From contig CM065297.1 in assembly GCA_032871835.1 (NCBI GenBank), positions 28,901,598 through 28,965,597 on the forward strand: 64,000 nt of DNA, written 5' to 3'. The translations under genes and the position numbers were made by a program. The notes beneath the pieces are model-generated. The model did not search any database and was not told where the DNA came from. It saw nothing but the letters and a program-made list of their open reading frames with translations. Positions within the stretch are counted from its first letter, which is position 1, and each line of letters opens with the position of its first letter. The DNA is from Dipteronia dyeriana. Its lineage: Eukaryota; Streptophyta; Magnoliopsida; Sapindales; Sapindaceae. Shown in pieces: positions 25,440 to 35,996 of the stretch.

Positions 25440-26540
25440 TCATGAACAAATATTCAGACCATTCTTTCCAATAATAACAGACTTATTATTAAAAGAAACA
25501 GAATGTTTTTGTTCTAATAACTTTGAAACGGAAATTAAATACCGTGTAAATCTAGGAATATAAAATACATTGTCCAACAATATATAATTATTACAATAAT
25601 GTAATCTAATTATGCTCACTGCTCGTATCGACACAACATCCCCTGACCCCACACGCATTGAGAAGGCCTTCCTCTAGCTGTGTCCAAGAACAATTCCATT
25701 GCAATGAACAACAAAAATGGTTAGTGGCCCCCGAATCAACTATCCAGGGTGAAAAATAATCTTCCACTAAACATGACTCAAGAACAAGTAAATCATATTT
25801 ACCTTTCATGGACCTCTTCTTGTTTTAGGCTTTCTTGGGTTTGGGTTTACCCTTCGTCTTCCTAGCAAATCTCTTCCTCTTTTTATTATTAGAGGAAGAT
25901 GGTTCGGTAACATTTGTCTCACCGGTCTTGCCCTGGTTGTCCTTAACCAAGAACTCAAAGGTAGCGAGCTCATTGAGTAACTATGTAAGACTGAACTTTT
26001 ACTTTTTCATCCCGTAGTTGATCTTGAACTGATTGAAACTCTTCAAAAGAGTCGTTAGTATGATGCTCACTTGACTGGGTTCGTCAATGGCCCCGCCATT
26101 GACTTTTGCCGTATTAAAGTAGGACATCATGCTCAGGACATGTTCCCGAACCGACATACCTTCTTTCATACGAGTGAGCATAGCGGAACGAACAACTTCA
26201 TGTTGCGTTTGATCGAAGAGCTGCCCGAACATAGCTTGCAATGACTCCATGATTTTGAATGCTAAAGTCACTGCTTTATGCTTTGTGACAAGCACGTCCA
26301 TCATAAAAGCCAACAGATATATTTGGGTCTTCTCATCAAATGAGACCCATCGCTCGTATGCCTCACGAACTGTTCATGCGGCATTGGCAGCATGTACTGG
26401 AGGATATTCCTCTGTAAGCTCAAACTTGAGGTCTTTGGTGACCAATATTGCATTAATGTTAAGTTTCCACTTAGTGTAGTTATCACCAGTTAATTTATCG
26501 TTTGCGAGAATTTGAAGTAATGAATAAGACATTATTACTG
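25440..26540 (-). pseudogene. internal 2 gag and protease
   Basis: Gag pieces on the minus strand are FKIMESLQAMFGQLFDQTQH, EVVRSAMLTRMKEGMSVREH and VNGGAIDEPSQVSIIL (26313-25999). A basic linker follows, then KGKYDLLVLESCLVEDYFSP, and the protease WIVDSGATNHFC at about 25745-25710. As in internal 1, no Cys-His zinc knuckle stands between the basic linker and KYDLLV. The site of MITE 4 is empty here. Frame breaks separate the segments. Confidence 0.85.
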
Positions 26541-27311
26541 AAATAAATAAAACATTTGTTCATTCATTTATTTAAAACAAGTGTGAGTGCTTTGGTATAA
26601 ATTTAAACATGATGTATGAACATGTTTAACGAACTAGAACTACCCTAAAACTAGTTTCTATACCATGACAATCGAACATACCATAAAGAAGTGCCGCCTT
26701 AGGGTCGGTCAAGTCTTTGCATGTAAGAACGACATTCTCAATCAAATGATATTCTAGAATAACTCTTATTTCATATCATTCAACCATCATTTATTCAGTC
26801 AGGTTTTTAATTAAGAAACTTAATCAAAACCTTCGTGAGTGTAACCCACCATTTCAGATCTCACGAGCTTAACTCGAGAATTACCGCCTTAGGGTCGGTC
26901 AATCCCAAAATACCCTCAGAAATCCTATACGTTAGAAAGTCAACCTTGATACTTACCTTTTTGGAAACCCTCCTTAGGGAGGACGAAAGCAAAACTGTCA
27001 CGAGGCCCCACTTGGATCTCACGGTGTTGAACTAATGATGGAGACTTCGGGGATATATGTCATTTATCCCTCTCCCACTCACTATTTTAAAATTAGGGTT
27101 TTCTATTATCCGTTAATGCACCTGGACTCTACAAGATTAAACAGCTAACTTTAATCAAGATATCTAGCACATTAACTAATTCATTATTAAAAACAAGTTC
27201 CAATACACTAATAAATTATTTATGATTTTTAACAATTAAAAATCTAATCTATTAGTGAATAATCTAATCCTTTGTAAACTATTTACTAAGGTCATATTCG
27301 TATTTTAGTGT
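26541..27311 (-). other. internal 2 leader, part next to gag
   Basis: Noncoding leader homologous to the internal 1 leader (for example the stretch around TTAGGGTCGGTCAA at 26699 and 26889). It is interrupted at 27311 by the solo LTR and continues at 29489. Confidence 0.7.
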
Positions 27312-27470
27312 TGATCGGACAATAATTATACCTATTTGGGGTCTCCATTACCTATCATTTATTCTCATTTTCGAGCGTATTTTTGTATGTAATGTGTTTG
27401 TTGAGCTTTGTGTATGTACATATTCCCTACATATGATATTTGAGCTTAAATGACAATTGGGAAGCTAAAT

Positions 27471-27836
27471 TTCGGGGTCCATATCTCCCTCCTCAAAGTG
27501 AAATGGGTTTTGTACCACCTATTTTTAGAAAGCCCCAGAAGTCTTCTTTCTAGCGGTTTTTACGGATCGCAATTCCAAGTTTTTCATAGGGAGATATATG
27601 TGTTTTCGTAACGGTGCGTAAGGCTGGAAACATGACAGCGGCTGAGAGCTTCATGCAGAACACCCAACTTTCGGGGATCATATCTCCCTCCTCAGATTGA
27701 ATCACATTTAGATCTTCATATATTTAGAAAGCTCCAGAAGTCTTCTTTCTAGAGGGTTTTACAAATCACAATTCCAGGTTTTATAGAGGGAGATATGCAT
27801 GTTTTTGTAACAGTGCACGAGACTGAAAACTGGTGT
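27471..27836. repeat. 199-bp direct duplication in the solo LTR
   Basis: TTCGGGG(T/A)(C/T)CATATCTCCCTCC starts at 27471 and again at 27670. The two copies share AGAAGTCTTCTTTCTAG and GGGAGATAT blocks with moderate divergence. A second, shorter direct repeat (AATTACTTCACCGAGACC) occurs at about 28736 and 28802. Confidence 0.75.
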
Positions 27837-28927
27837 CGCTGCCGCGACACTATGTCGCGAAAATCACTGTCACCCGGTGTGTCGTCTTGCAAGACCATGA
27901 CATACCTGATTCCAGACCGTGACATGTCATTTTTAGGCCATTTTCAGAGGGGCAAATGTGTCCTTTTGCACCCCAATTCGTCCCCAAACTTTCCCTAACT
28001 ATAAATACATCATTTTCTCCTCTTCTCTATAACACAACAAAGACAATAGAACCATTATTTTCATCTTCTTCTTCACAAATCAAGAGAGAGAGAAGCTTCT
28101 AAAGCTCCCATGGAGGTCCTCCTCCATGGGAAGCTCACAACCATCCATTTCTACACATCCTCCACCACATTTTAGAGTAGATTGCATGGAGAAAGGAGAG
28201 GTCTTGGACCAATTTCAAGCTAGCAAGCAAGGAGCCCATGGAGAAGATCATCTTCAAGGGTTGTCTCCTTTAAACTCTTCTCTTGTATATCTTGTTGTCT
28301 TTGATGTGTAATCCCCACTTGGGAAATATTGTAAACCTAATTTGTGCTCAATATATTTTGGTTGATTTTATATATTCATTTGGGTTTTGATTTGTTCTTG
28401 CTATTATTGAATAATCTCTTATATTTATATGCTTGTGTATGGAGATTGGAAATTGATATGTGTTCATGGATGGGATTAGGATTAGATTAACTGAATTATA
28501 GAAGTAGTTGTAATCAAATAACCCATTTGTGTGTGTATATCTTTGGAAGGTCAAAATTAACTTGTATGGATGGGTTTGAGTGTTTGGGGGTTTTTGGTTG
28601 TGCATAAGAGGACCAATCAGGGTATAATCTTAACCAATTAGCTCTAAAGAATGAATGAAACTTGTTCTATGCAAGACCTTTCTAGAGTAGGTTTTGTTTT
28701 ATGTTCATATGCTTAATGGTAGGGACTTAAGGCATAATTACTTCACCGAGACCTTGGGGAGTGATCCGTGTCTCGAATCCCTTAGTTGAGATTACAAGCA
28801 CAATTACTTCACCGAGACCTTGGGGAGTGATTTGAGTTTGTAAATCTCTCAATTGAGAGAACAAGCCCTTAGCTTGAATTGAATGTCCTTAATTGAGGGG
28901 GATTATGCATTCATGAGATTGGAGAAC

Positions 28928-29002
28928 GCCGTAGTCGTCCAGTAGTAAGGATATCTCGGATTGACACCCGAGAAGATCCGGTGTTCGATTCCCGGTTACG
29001 GA
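28928..29002 (+). tRNA. tRNA-Glu-like sequence, probable pseudogene, inside the solo LTR
   Basis: The 75-nt stretch opens CCGTAGTCGTCCAGTAGTA, close to the plant tRNA-Glu 5' half including the A box, and ends GTTCGATTCCCGGTTACGGA, with a B box and T arm. Acceptor pairs CCGTAG/TTACGG form apart from a terminal mismatch and one G-T pair. The anticodon stem CTCGG/CCGAG encloses eight bases (ATTGACAC), one more than normal, and no TTC or CTC anticodon is present. TTTTT at 29015-29019 could end Pol III transcription. It is a tRNA-derived sequence; a working tRNA is unlikely. Confidence 0.55.
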
Positions 29003-29488
29003 TGAGGGGTCTCCTTTTTATCCATTTTGTATTTCTGTTCTCCCCTAACTAATAGGATGTCCTTAATGCATAACAACCACTATTTGTGCACTTATGTATG
29101 GTGAGCTTTATAAACCATGTGTGATCATTCTCATGCATCTCTCCTATCCACCCTTTTATTATTTGTCACTTTAATCACCATTCTCACCCATCCATATTCC
29201 TTTGTGTTTATTTGCATTCTTTTTAGATTCATTTCCTTTGCACACACCCGCAATATGCAAACACTTCTCACACATACCATTCTCACCACATCTGTATTCT
29301 TATTTAGATTGCTTTCAATAAACACAAGAACGTGAAACGGTCGACGGATGACACCTCCCTATGGACGATGCCCTCGCTTACCGCTTTACTAGTTTTCAAA
29401 ACTTTATAGCACATTGCATAGAACTTTTTATAAATATTCTTTTGATAATCGCAATTTGGTAACGACACAAAAAGCGAGTAACAAGTGT

Positions 29489-30252
29489 TTACCAAGTTTT
29501 AACTATTAAAACTCTAACACTTTATTCGGTTCATTTATTATTAGATAATTAATCATATTAATCCTAATTACAATAAATGACCCTATTAATCTAACTTATT
29601 AAACACTTTAATAACTAGATTAATATTTAATGAGAATTACCAAGTTTTTTTTTTAACCATAAAAAAAACTAATCTCATTTTCATAGCCAATTATGTATCT
29701 AACCATTTTAATCACATTAAAAAAATACATAAAAAATTGGGTTATGATGTATATATGATGTATCAAATATATTTGTGTAGGCACATCTAATCTAAATGAC
29801 ATACGTATACATGTCAATGCTTTTATCATCATATAATATAAAGCATACATGAATTTACCGAGTACTGTGGATTATTTAACCTAAAAAATTAGAATCTAAA
29901 ATTACAAAAATACCCCCAAGGCATTCCTTGGTCTTCTTGTAATTTTCGAGTCTTCTAGTCTCATCAGGTCAATCTGATTCATCTCATGAATCTTTCTTCG
30001 CGATTTTTCCAGGTCTTTAATATAGGTTACAATATTTTTTTACAATACAATAAAAAGTAAAAAAACAATTATGCAACCCATAAACCCTAAATCCACAGTA
30101 CCATATAATTAACGATCAATCATGTTTTTATAAATTAAAAACAAATTAATATACTTACGAAAATATCATACAGTCAATTTAAATCGTGCCTACACAATCA
30201 TACATATAGGAGCATCGAAAACAATTTCTTGTTCTGAAAATAAAATTGGCTC
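29489..30252 (-). other. internal 2 leader, part next to the primer site
   Basis: Noncoding and AT-rich, homologous to about 19843-20686 of internal 1. Shared blocks include GAGTACTGTGGATTATTTAA and AGGCATTCCTTGGTCTTC. No gene is seen. Confidence 0.7.
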
Positions 30253-30262
30253 TGATACCAAT
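30253..30262 (-). promoter_or_regulatory. primer binding site of internal 2
   Basis: The minus strand reads TGGTATCAGAGCC two bases after LTR D, the full canonical initiator tRNA-Met primer site of plant copia elements. Confidence 0.9.
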
Positions 30263-32300
30263 TGTTGGAACCCCGTTCACCTGTCACGCAGCGGAAGTAG
30301 GGTTTTTAAAATTTTTTATACATATCATAATCTGGAACCAATGAACTTGGGATCGTAATTATTTTCGGAACTCATACATACAATATGTATACACAGGAAA
30401 TTGAAATCAATATAAAGAGAAGAAGAAAATCTTACCAACTTTTAGAGACTCCTTCACTTTATGATATGCTCCTGTCTGAACCACTCGATCTTCCTTGCTA
30501 TATCATGGAACTGGTAACTGTGTGTAGGCGTGTCACGGTTTCAGGAACTTGAATGGAAGATATAGAGAAAAAGACTTGAAGAAACTCTTTCTTCTCAAGA
30601 GAGAAAAGACTTAGAAAAATTCTAGTTTTGAAAAAATTATATATAATATTTTTCTTTTTGTGTTCTTAGTGTACACTGCACCAACTTTTTCTCTCCTTTT
30701 TGTGGTTCTCACGCCACTTTTGCAAACCACCAATTTTGTTAATATAGTGATGTGTGTAAGTTTTAGTTATGACAAATATATCATATATATTATTATAACT
30801 AAATTTCCTTTTTGAAATGCACGTTTTTGTGTGTTTCCTTTTATAGAATATATTTATATATATCAAATATATATATTTTTCTTTTTTAATTGACATCTTG
30901 TTTTGATAAGTTTTCAAGAATATATATCAGATATATATTTTCTCTTTTAAATACCTCATGATATCTTTTTATTTAAAACAAAATCTTTATTTTATTTTTA
31001 TTAAAAGATACCATTTATTTTGAATTTAAACTATTCAAATTCAAAAATTAAATATTTAATAATATAAAATAATCATATTATCTTATTTTATTCAAAAACA
31101 AATATCATCAAACATCCTCCATTTAGTTATTAATAACATAATTAAATAATGTTATTATTTAATTTATTTAATCACCATTATTCATTAATTAAATAATCAC
31201 ATTATTCAATTAATTTTCTAAATAAATATGTGTCACTTTCGTAACACAATTAATTGGATAATCCAATTAACTGTGACTCTTGTTACCTAAATAGATCGGG
31301 CTAGCAAGGGGACCTAATGGACCCACAGTATTTTGAGCTTCAATAATCCTCGAAACCATTAATTAAACTCTTTAATTAATATTCCTTGATTATTAACTCC
31401 GATGTTATTCCAATAAAAACCCGAAGCTGCACTCTCTCAACTGCAGACGCTTTTACATAGACCGATACAGTTCGGTGTCCATCGATATAACTATTACATA
31501 TGGTGTGATCCTCCACAGTAGTTCATAATTAGAACTGGGTCATAATGTCCTTTATACCTCTATAATTACATATATCCTTTAAGTATTGTTGGTTCTCTAA
31601 TAGACAATAAATCATATTTCCTCACGGAATTGAGAGAGCGCTCATATTGTCCAAACCTCGAATCAACCCTTAACGGAACTACCATCTAGTTCTCACAAGA
31701 AGGAGTGGATTCCACTATTGTGTACAAACCTTCTCAGCCGTAAGCCAAACAGCAATCCCAACATACAAAGTATATTGATCAAGAAATGTATCTGACCTCA
31801 CTCATGGTATATCAAAGACCACGATTTAACCTGAAGAAGTTAATAAGACACTCAGAATTAAGATCACCCATATTTAGCCATCATTAGTTGATATATATGA
31901 ATCTCATCAGTATACGGATCTTGGTGATAGATTCATATAGATCATGGCTCAGTTCTATATGATCACATCATACAAGGTGCCTCAATTCCCATATCTCATA
32001 TGAATGATTCAGGATAGAATCATCGTACATTACGGAATGGACCGTAACTTTAGATTAACCCTAAATAAAGTACCCAGCTTTATTTGTTATCTATGGACTC
32101 TTTAGATTGCACCTTTCTTACTGTATCCATCTGTATATGACACTCAAATACACAGTTTGAGATTACATCCGACAATCTTGGATATTAAATATATGCACAA
32201 GTTATAAAATAAACAACACAACAAGAATGAATTGAACTTTTCTTTTATTTATTTCATAAATCCATTTACAAATTACATCTTTAGGGCATAAACCCCAACA
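30263..32300 (-). repeat. LTR D of the copia array
   Basis: Starts TGTTGGAACCCC at the primer site and ends AACCCCAACA at the array boundary, where the flank is MITE 3 and no polypurine tract follows. It groups with LTR A (shared TTGAAGAAACTCTTTCTT, AAATATTTAATA and others). The TA run found in A, B and C is short here (about 30850-30880). Confidence 0.92.
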
Positions 32301-33039
32301 AATCAAACCCAATATCGTGAAAAAATATCATCCAAACCCACCCATGAACCCACAAAATTTTACGGGTTTCACCCACGGATTTTAGCAACATCTTGACCCG
32401 CTCACGAACCCATGAACTTCCTAACATGCGTTGCCGCTTCAAACCTCTATACATGTTGATGCGTAAATATTTTGAGGCGTACATCCAAAGTCCTTGTATT
32501 TACCATCGATTTCTATAAACCTCTAGCACCTCCGTTGATTTATGGTGGTGGAGGAGATGCTTGTGAATGTTTGACCATTGAGAGATGATTGTAAGTAGTG
32601 TCACAAGATAAAGTAGCAACAACAAGAAGATGAGATGAGAGTGTGGCAGCAGAAAGATGAAGTAACAGTAACAAGACGAAGAAGCAGCACCAAGAAGAAG
32701 AGATGAGAGTGTGGCGGTAGGGAAGTAGTGAAGAGAATGAGATTGGAGTCTAGGGTTTTAACTCAAAACTACATAGTTTTGATGTCTGCCTTTTTCTTTT
32801 CTTTTCTTTTTTAAAATAAAAATTAATATAAATTATATATTATTTAAATCAAACGGGTTTGCGAGTTCGGGTTTGGGTTATTCTCCAAACCCACACCCAA
32901 ACCAGACCCCGTAAAGGGTTGAAATTTCAAACCCAAACCAACCCACGAGTTCTATTATCAGAATCCAAACCCTCTCCAAATGGATCGGGTTCGGACATGT
33001 CCCACAGATTCAGGTTTAATTGACTTTCCTACATAACAA

Positions 33040-33087
33040 GGATACAAGAGACTAATTGTTATTCTTTGAACAAAAAACACAAACAAA
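33040..33087. other. unassigned remnant, right of MITE 3
   Basis: Forty-eight bases between the MITE 3 duplication and the right plus-strand LTR. An A-rich CAAAAAACACAAACAAA precedes the LTR, but no typical purine tract is present. Confidence 0.35.
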
Positions 33088-35057
33088 TATTGGGGTACAT
33101 GTGAATTGAAAATAAATAAAAGAAGTAGTTTATTCATTCAGATTGTTTCATACTTTTATATAACATGTGTACTTAACATCCAAGATTGTCATATGTAATT
33201 TCAAACTGAGTATATGAATGTCATATACAGATGGATTTAGTTTGAAACGAGCAATCTAAAGAGTCCGTAGATAGCAAATAAAGTTGGCTACTTTATTTGT
33301 GGTCAATCTATAGTTGCGGTCTATTCCGTAATGTACAGTGATCTTATCTTGAATCATTCATATGGCGATATGAGAATAGAGGCATCTTGTATGATGTGAT
33401 CATATAGGACTGGGCCACAATCTACATGAATCTCTCACTAAGATCCATTTCACGATTTGATTCATATATATCGACTAATTATGGCTATATGTGGGTGATC
33501 TTAATCATGAGGGTCTTATCGACTCATTTAGGTTAGATTGTGGCTTTTGATATACCATGGGTGAGGTTAAAGTTGCATTCATGATCAATATGCTCTAAAT
33601 GTCGAGATCGCGGTTTGGCATGCGGCTGGAAAGGTTTGTACAAAATAGTGGAATCCACTTATTTTTACAAGAAGTAGATGGTAGTTCGCTTAAGGGTTGA
33701 TTCGGGGCTTGAACAATATGGGCATTCTCCTAATTCCATAAGGAATGTAGGATTTATTATTCATTAGAGAATCAATGGTACTTAATGGAAAGATATAATT
33801 AGAGGGGAATAACAGACATTATGACCCAACTCTAATTATGAATTACTTGTTGAGAATCATACCATATATAATAGTTATATCGATGGACATTGAAAGTTAT
33901 TGGTTTGTATAAAAACATCTACAATTGAGAGAGTGCAACTTCGGGTTTTTAGTAGAATAACACTGAAGTTAATAATCATGAAATATAATTAAAGAGTATA
34001 ATTATTTATTTCTAAGGATTATTGGAGCACAAAATATTGTGGGTCCATTAGATCCCCTTGCTGGCCCGTTTGATTAAGGTAACAATATCACAATTAGTTA
34101 ATTGGATTGTCTAATTAATTTTGTTACGAAAGTGGCACGTGTCTATTCGGGAATTAATTGAATAATAAGATTATTTGATGTTTAATTTTTAATGAAGATA
34201 AGATAATTGATTATTTTATTTTTATTAAATTAAATATTTAAATTTGAATTCAAAACAAAAACAAACTTAATTAATATCTTTAAAGATATCAGATATCATA
34301 AAAGATTTGATTAATTAGTTTAATTATATATATATGATATATGTTTTTGGAAACTAACAACACAACATACGTTCATAATTGAGAGTCAATTTTTGAGAGT
34401 AGAACCAAAAGAAAAAAATTTCTTCTTCTTCACTTGATCCTCCTTGTTTTTTAGTACCATGACGCGTCCACACACCGTTGTCAATCGCGGGACATAGCCA
34501 GAAAGATCTTGTATTTCAAATCAGGAAGCAAATCGGAAAAGAAAGAAGGAGCCTTCAAAGGCTAGTATGAAATGGTTTCATCTCCTTCTTTTTGTTTTCA
34601 TTTATGTTGTACGAATGGTTTAGTTTATGATTGCATACTTTTTTAAAAAAAAAAAACTCTTTTGCTGTGCAATCTGTAACCCTGGGCACCAACAGCAAAA
34701 TGCTAGAAAGTCTAGGAAGATTTCGGCCAAAAGAAAAATATATATATTATTCTTGCTTGTGGTGGCCGAATTTGCCAAGAAGAAAAGAATGAGTTATGTT
34801 CTTCAAGCCTTTGCATCCTCCTATACGTTTCTAAAAGATAGTGACTTGCCCATACACAGTTACCGGTTCGTGGGATATAAAAAGAAAGACTTGGTGATTC
34901 GTAATCGAAATAAAGCTTACAAAAACGAAGGAGTTAGCATCAAGGGCATGATCTAAATCCATATTTATATATTCTTATATGCTGTATATGGTTTACAAGT
35001 TGCATAAAATTTTTAAAACCCTGTTTCCGATATGCAACATAAATTCGGGTTCCTACA
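33088..35057 (+). repeat. right LTR of the plus-strand copia remnant
   Basis: It starts TATTGGGGTACATG and ends ATTCGGGTTCCTACA, which mirrors the opposite-strand LTR ends (TGTTGGAACCCC inverted). In between are family blocks such as ACTTAACATCCAAGATTGTC and TTAAGGGTTGATTCGGGGC. Length is 1970 bp. The right flank TGAAT equals the left flank of the left LTR at 7100-7104. Confidence 0.85.
34627..34956 (+). other. 109-codon ORF in the right LTR, not recognised
   Basis: This open frame lies where the right LTR is not alignable to the other LTRs, roughly 34640-34950. It encodes a basic, Lys-rich product with a short hydrophobic ILFLLVV segment near the middle. I do not recognise it. It may be a captured fragment, or chance within diverged LTR sequence. 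Confidence 0.2.
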
Positions 35058-35783
35058 TGAATATCATCATCCAGTCCCTACAACTGACCGCCAGCAGTCC
35101 TACTGTCCTCCGTAATACCACTTCAGTAATCCTTAACACTGTCGGCACATCCCGTCGAATTTACCCAACACTCATCAAAGTAGAAACGACGATGCTTGCA
35201 CCACCTATTATCTGAAACCGTAGCACAAGCCTGTTGAATATGCAACAAAATAGGTCGACGATCGGACTGCGAAAATTTTAAATTAGTCGCAGTAGCAGCA
35301 GCAAACAGATTCTTCTAGTTAAAATCATAGACAAATCTATCCAATCCCTCTTGAATCATCTCATTACCGTCTCTCTTATTACACCAAGTGAACCAAGGAC
35401 CCACCGACTCCAAATCTTGTAGCCCGCAGTAATCCAGAGTCTCATGAAAATTGTCCAGTTGAATCTGAAGCCATTTAGAACCACCAGATTTCTCAGATTC
35501 ATCAACTATCTCACTGAAGTCACCTCCCACAACCCAAGGCAAATTCGAAAACCTGCGAAGCCTACACAACAGTGTCCCACCATGATGCCGATGGTTCACT
35601 TTTGGAAAACCCCATAAACCTCCAATGACGCAACTTGGACATGAATGTGGAAAAGGGAAAATGAAAGTAAGTTTACATCCACATAATCAAACCAGAAGAG
35701 GCACAAACCGTCTTTGCTACCATCACTATTAACCACCAGCTTACTAGAATAACCCGGTTTCACTCTAATATATTCCATTCGAA
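35058..35783 (-). pseudogene. LINE ORF2, endonuclease segment
   Basis: Minus strand. The start continues the endonuclease frame (MEYIRVKPGYSSKLVVNSDG, then GLCLFWFDYVDVNLLSFS). It goes on to PWVVGGDFSEIVDESEKSGG, FHETLDYCGLQDLESVGPWF, TWCNKRDGNEMIQEGLDRFV, SDRRPILLHIQQAC and RRFYFDECWV near 35160. These are the APE-type endonuclease motifs of plant LINEs. It ends at 35058 where the plus-strand LTR block was inserted; the frame is taken up at 7104. Confidence 0.92.
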
Positions 35784-35996
35784 TAGGACCGGTCCTGAGA
35801 TTTCAGGGGGCCCTAGGTTAACTATAAAATGGAAGCCCTTGAATCCCGATTTTCTATATATTTTTATTTGATTTTTTTGCTCTAATAAATAATTATAACA
35901 ATCATTATAATAACTAAAAATCAAGACTGCAATACAATAAAATAGCAAATAAAAAGTCATTGATATAAAAATTTTGTAATTACATCAAATAATATA

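Larger units (their letters stand above)
27312..29483 (+). mobile_element. solo LTR, probably Ty3/gypsy type
   Basis: A TGATCGGACAAT...GCGAGTAACA block of 2172 bp with TG...CA ends and a perfect 5-bp duplication AGTGT (27307-27311 and 29484-29488). Internal 1 has the empty site AGTAT in the same context. No PBS, PPT or coding domain is present, so this is an LTR left by LTR-LTR recombination. A TATA-like CTATAAATAC at about 28000 on the plus strand is followed by a CT-rich leader, which sets the likely orientation. Gypsy assignment rests on length and style only. Confidence 0.8.
9751..32300 (-). mobile_element. tandem copia array, four LTRs and three internal regions
   Basis: All units are on the minus strand, in plus coordinates: LTR A 9751-11823, internal 0 11824-12518 (truncated), LTR B 12519-14519, internal 1 14520-20700, LTR C 20701-22690, internal 2 22691-30262, LTR D 30263-32300. 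LTR C has a polypurine junction on its right side and a primer site on its left, so it serves two internal regions. The array is flanked by AACCA (9746-9750) and AATCA (32301-32305), a 5-bp duplication with one change. LTRs of about 2 kb with gag of this type resemble the Angela/Tork group; lineage is a tentative judgement. Confidence 0.9.
9707..33031. mobile_element. hAT-type MITE 3, split by the copia array
   Basis: The left piece is 9707-9750 and the right piece is 32301-33031, together 775 bp. Ends TAGGAATGACAATT and (reverse complement of the right end) TAGGAAAGTCAATT match at 12 of 14. The 8-bp flanks CATAACAA at 9699-9706 and 33032-33039 are identical. The long right piece has subterminal GGGTTTGGG / CCCAAACCC motifs around a noncoding core (about 32450-32790). 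No element other than the copia array lies directly between the pieces, so the whole array arrived as, or grew from, a single insertion in this MITE. Confidence 0.9.
7105..35057 (+). mobile_element. composite insertion: plus-strand long-LTR copia remnant with nested elements
   Basis: The block starts TGTTGGGG at 7105 and ends TTCCTACA at 35057. It is flanked by TGAAT at 7100-7104 and TGAAT at 35058-35062. Both ends match LTR termini of the long-LTR copia family present as LTRs A-D on the opposite strand. Dropping the block and one TGAAT restores the LINE reading frame on the minus strand. The original insert was therefore one LTR element in plus orientation. Its internal region is nearly gone, with only 9603-9706 and 33032-33087 unassigned, and later elements fill the middle. 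Confidence 0.85.

Noticed and set aside
28126..28311. 61-codon frame in the solo LTR as a gene
   Set aside because: It lies just behind the LTR TATA region in the leader, has no recognised domain and no conserved partner here.
9751..32300. Simple nesting of one complete copia (B-internal 1-C) inside another (A-D)
   Set aside because: Internal 2 begins at a full polypurine tract next to LTR C and repeats RNase H already present in internal 0. A plain insertion would not duplicate that part.
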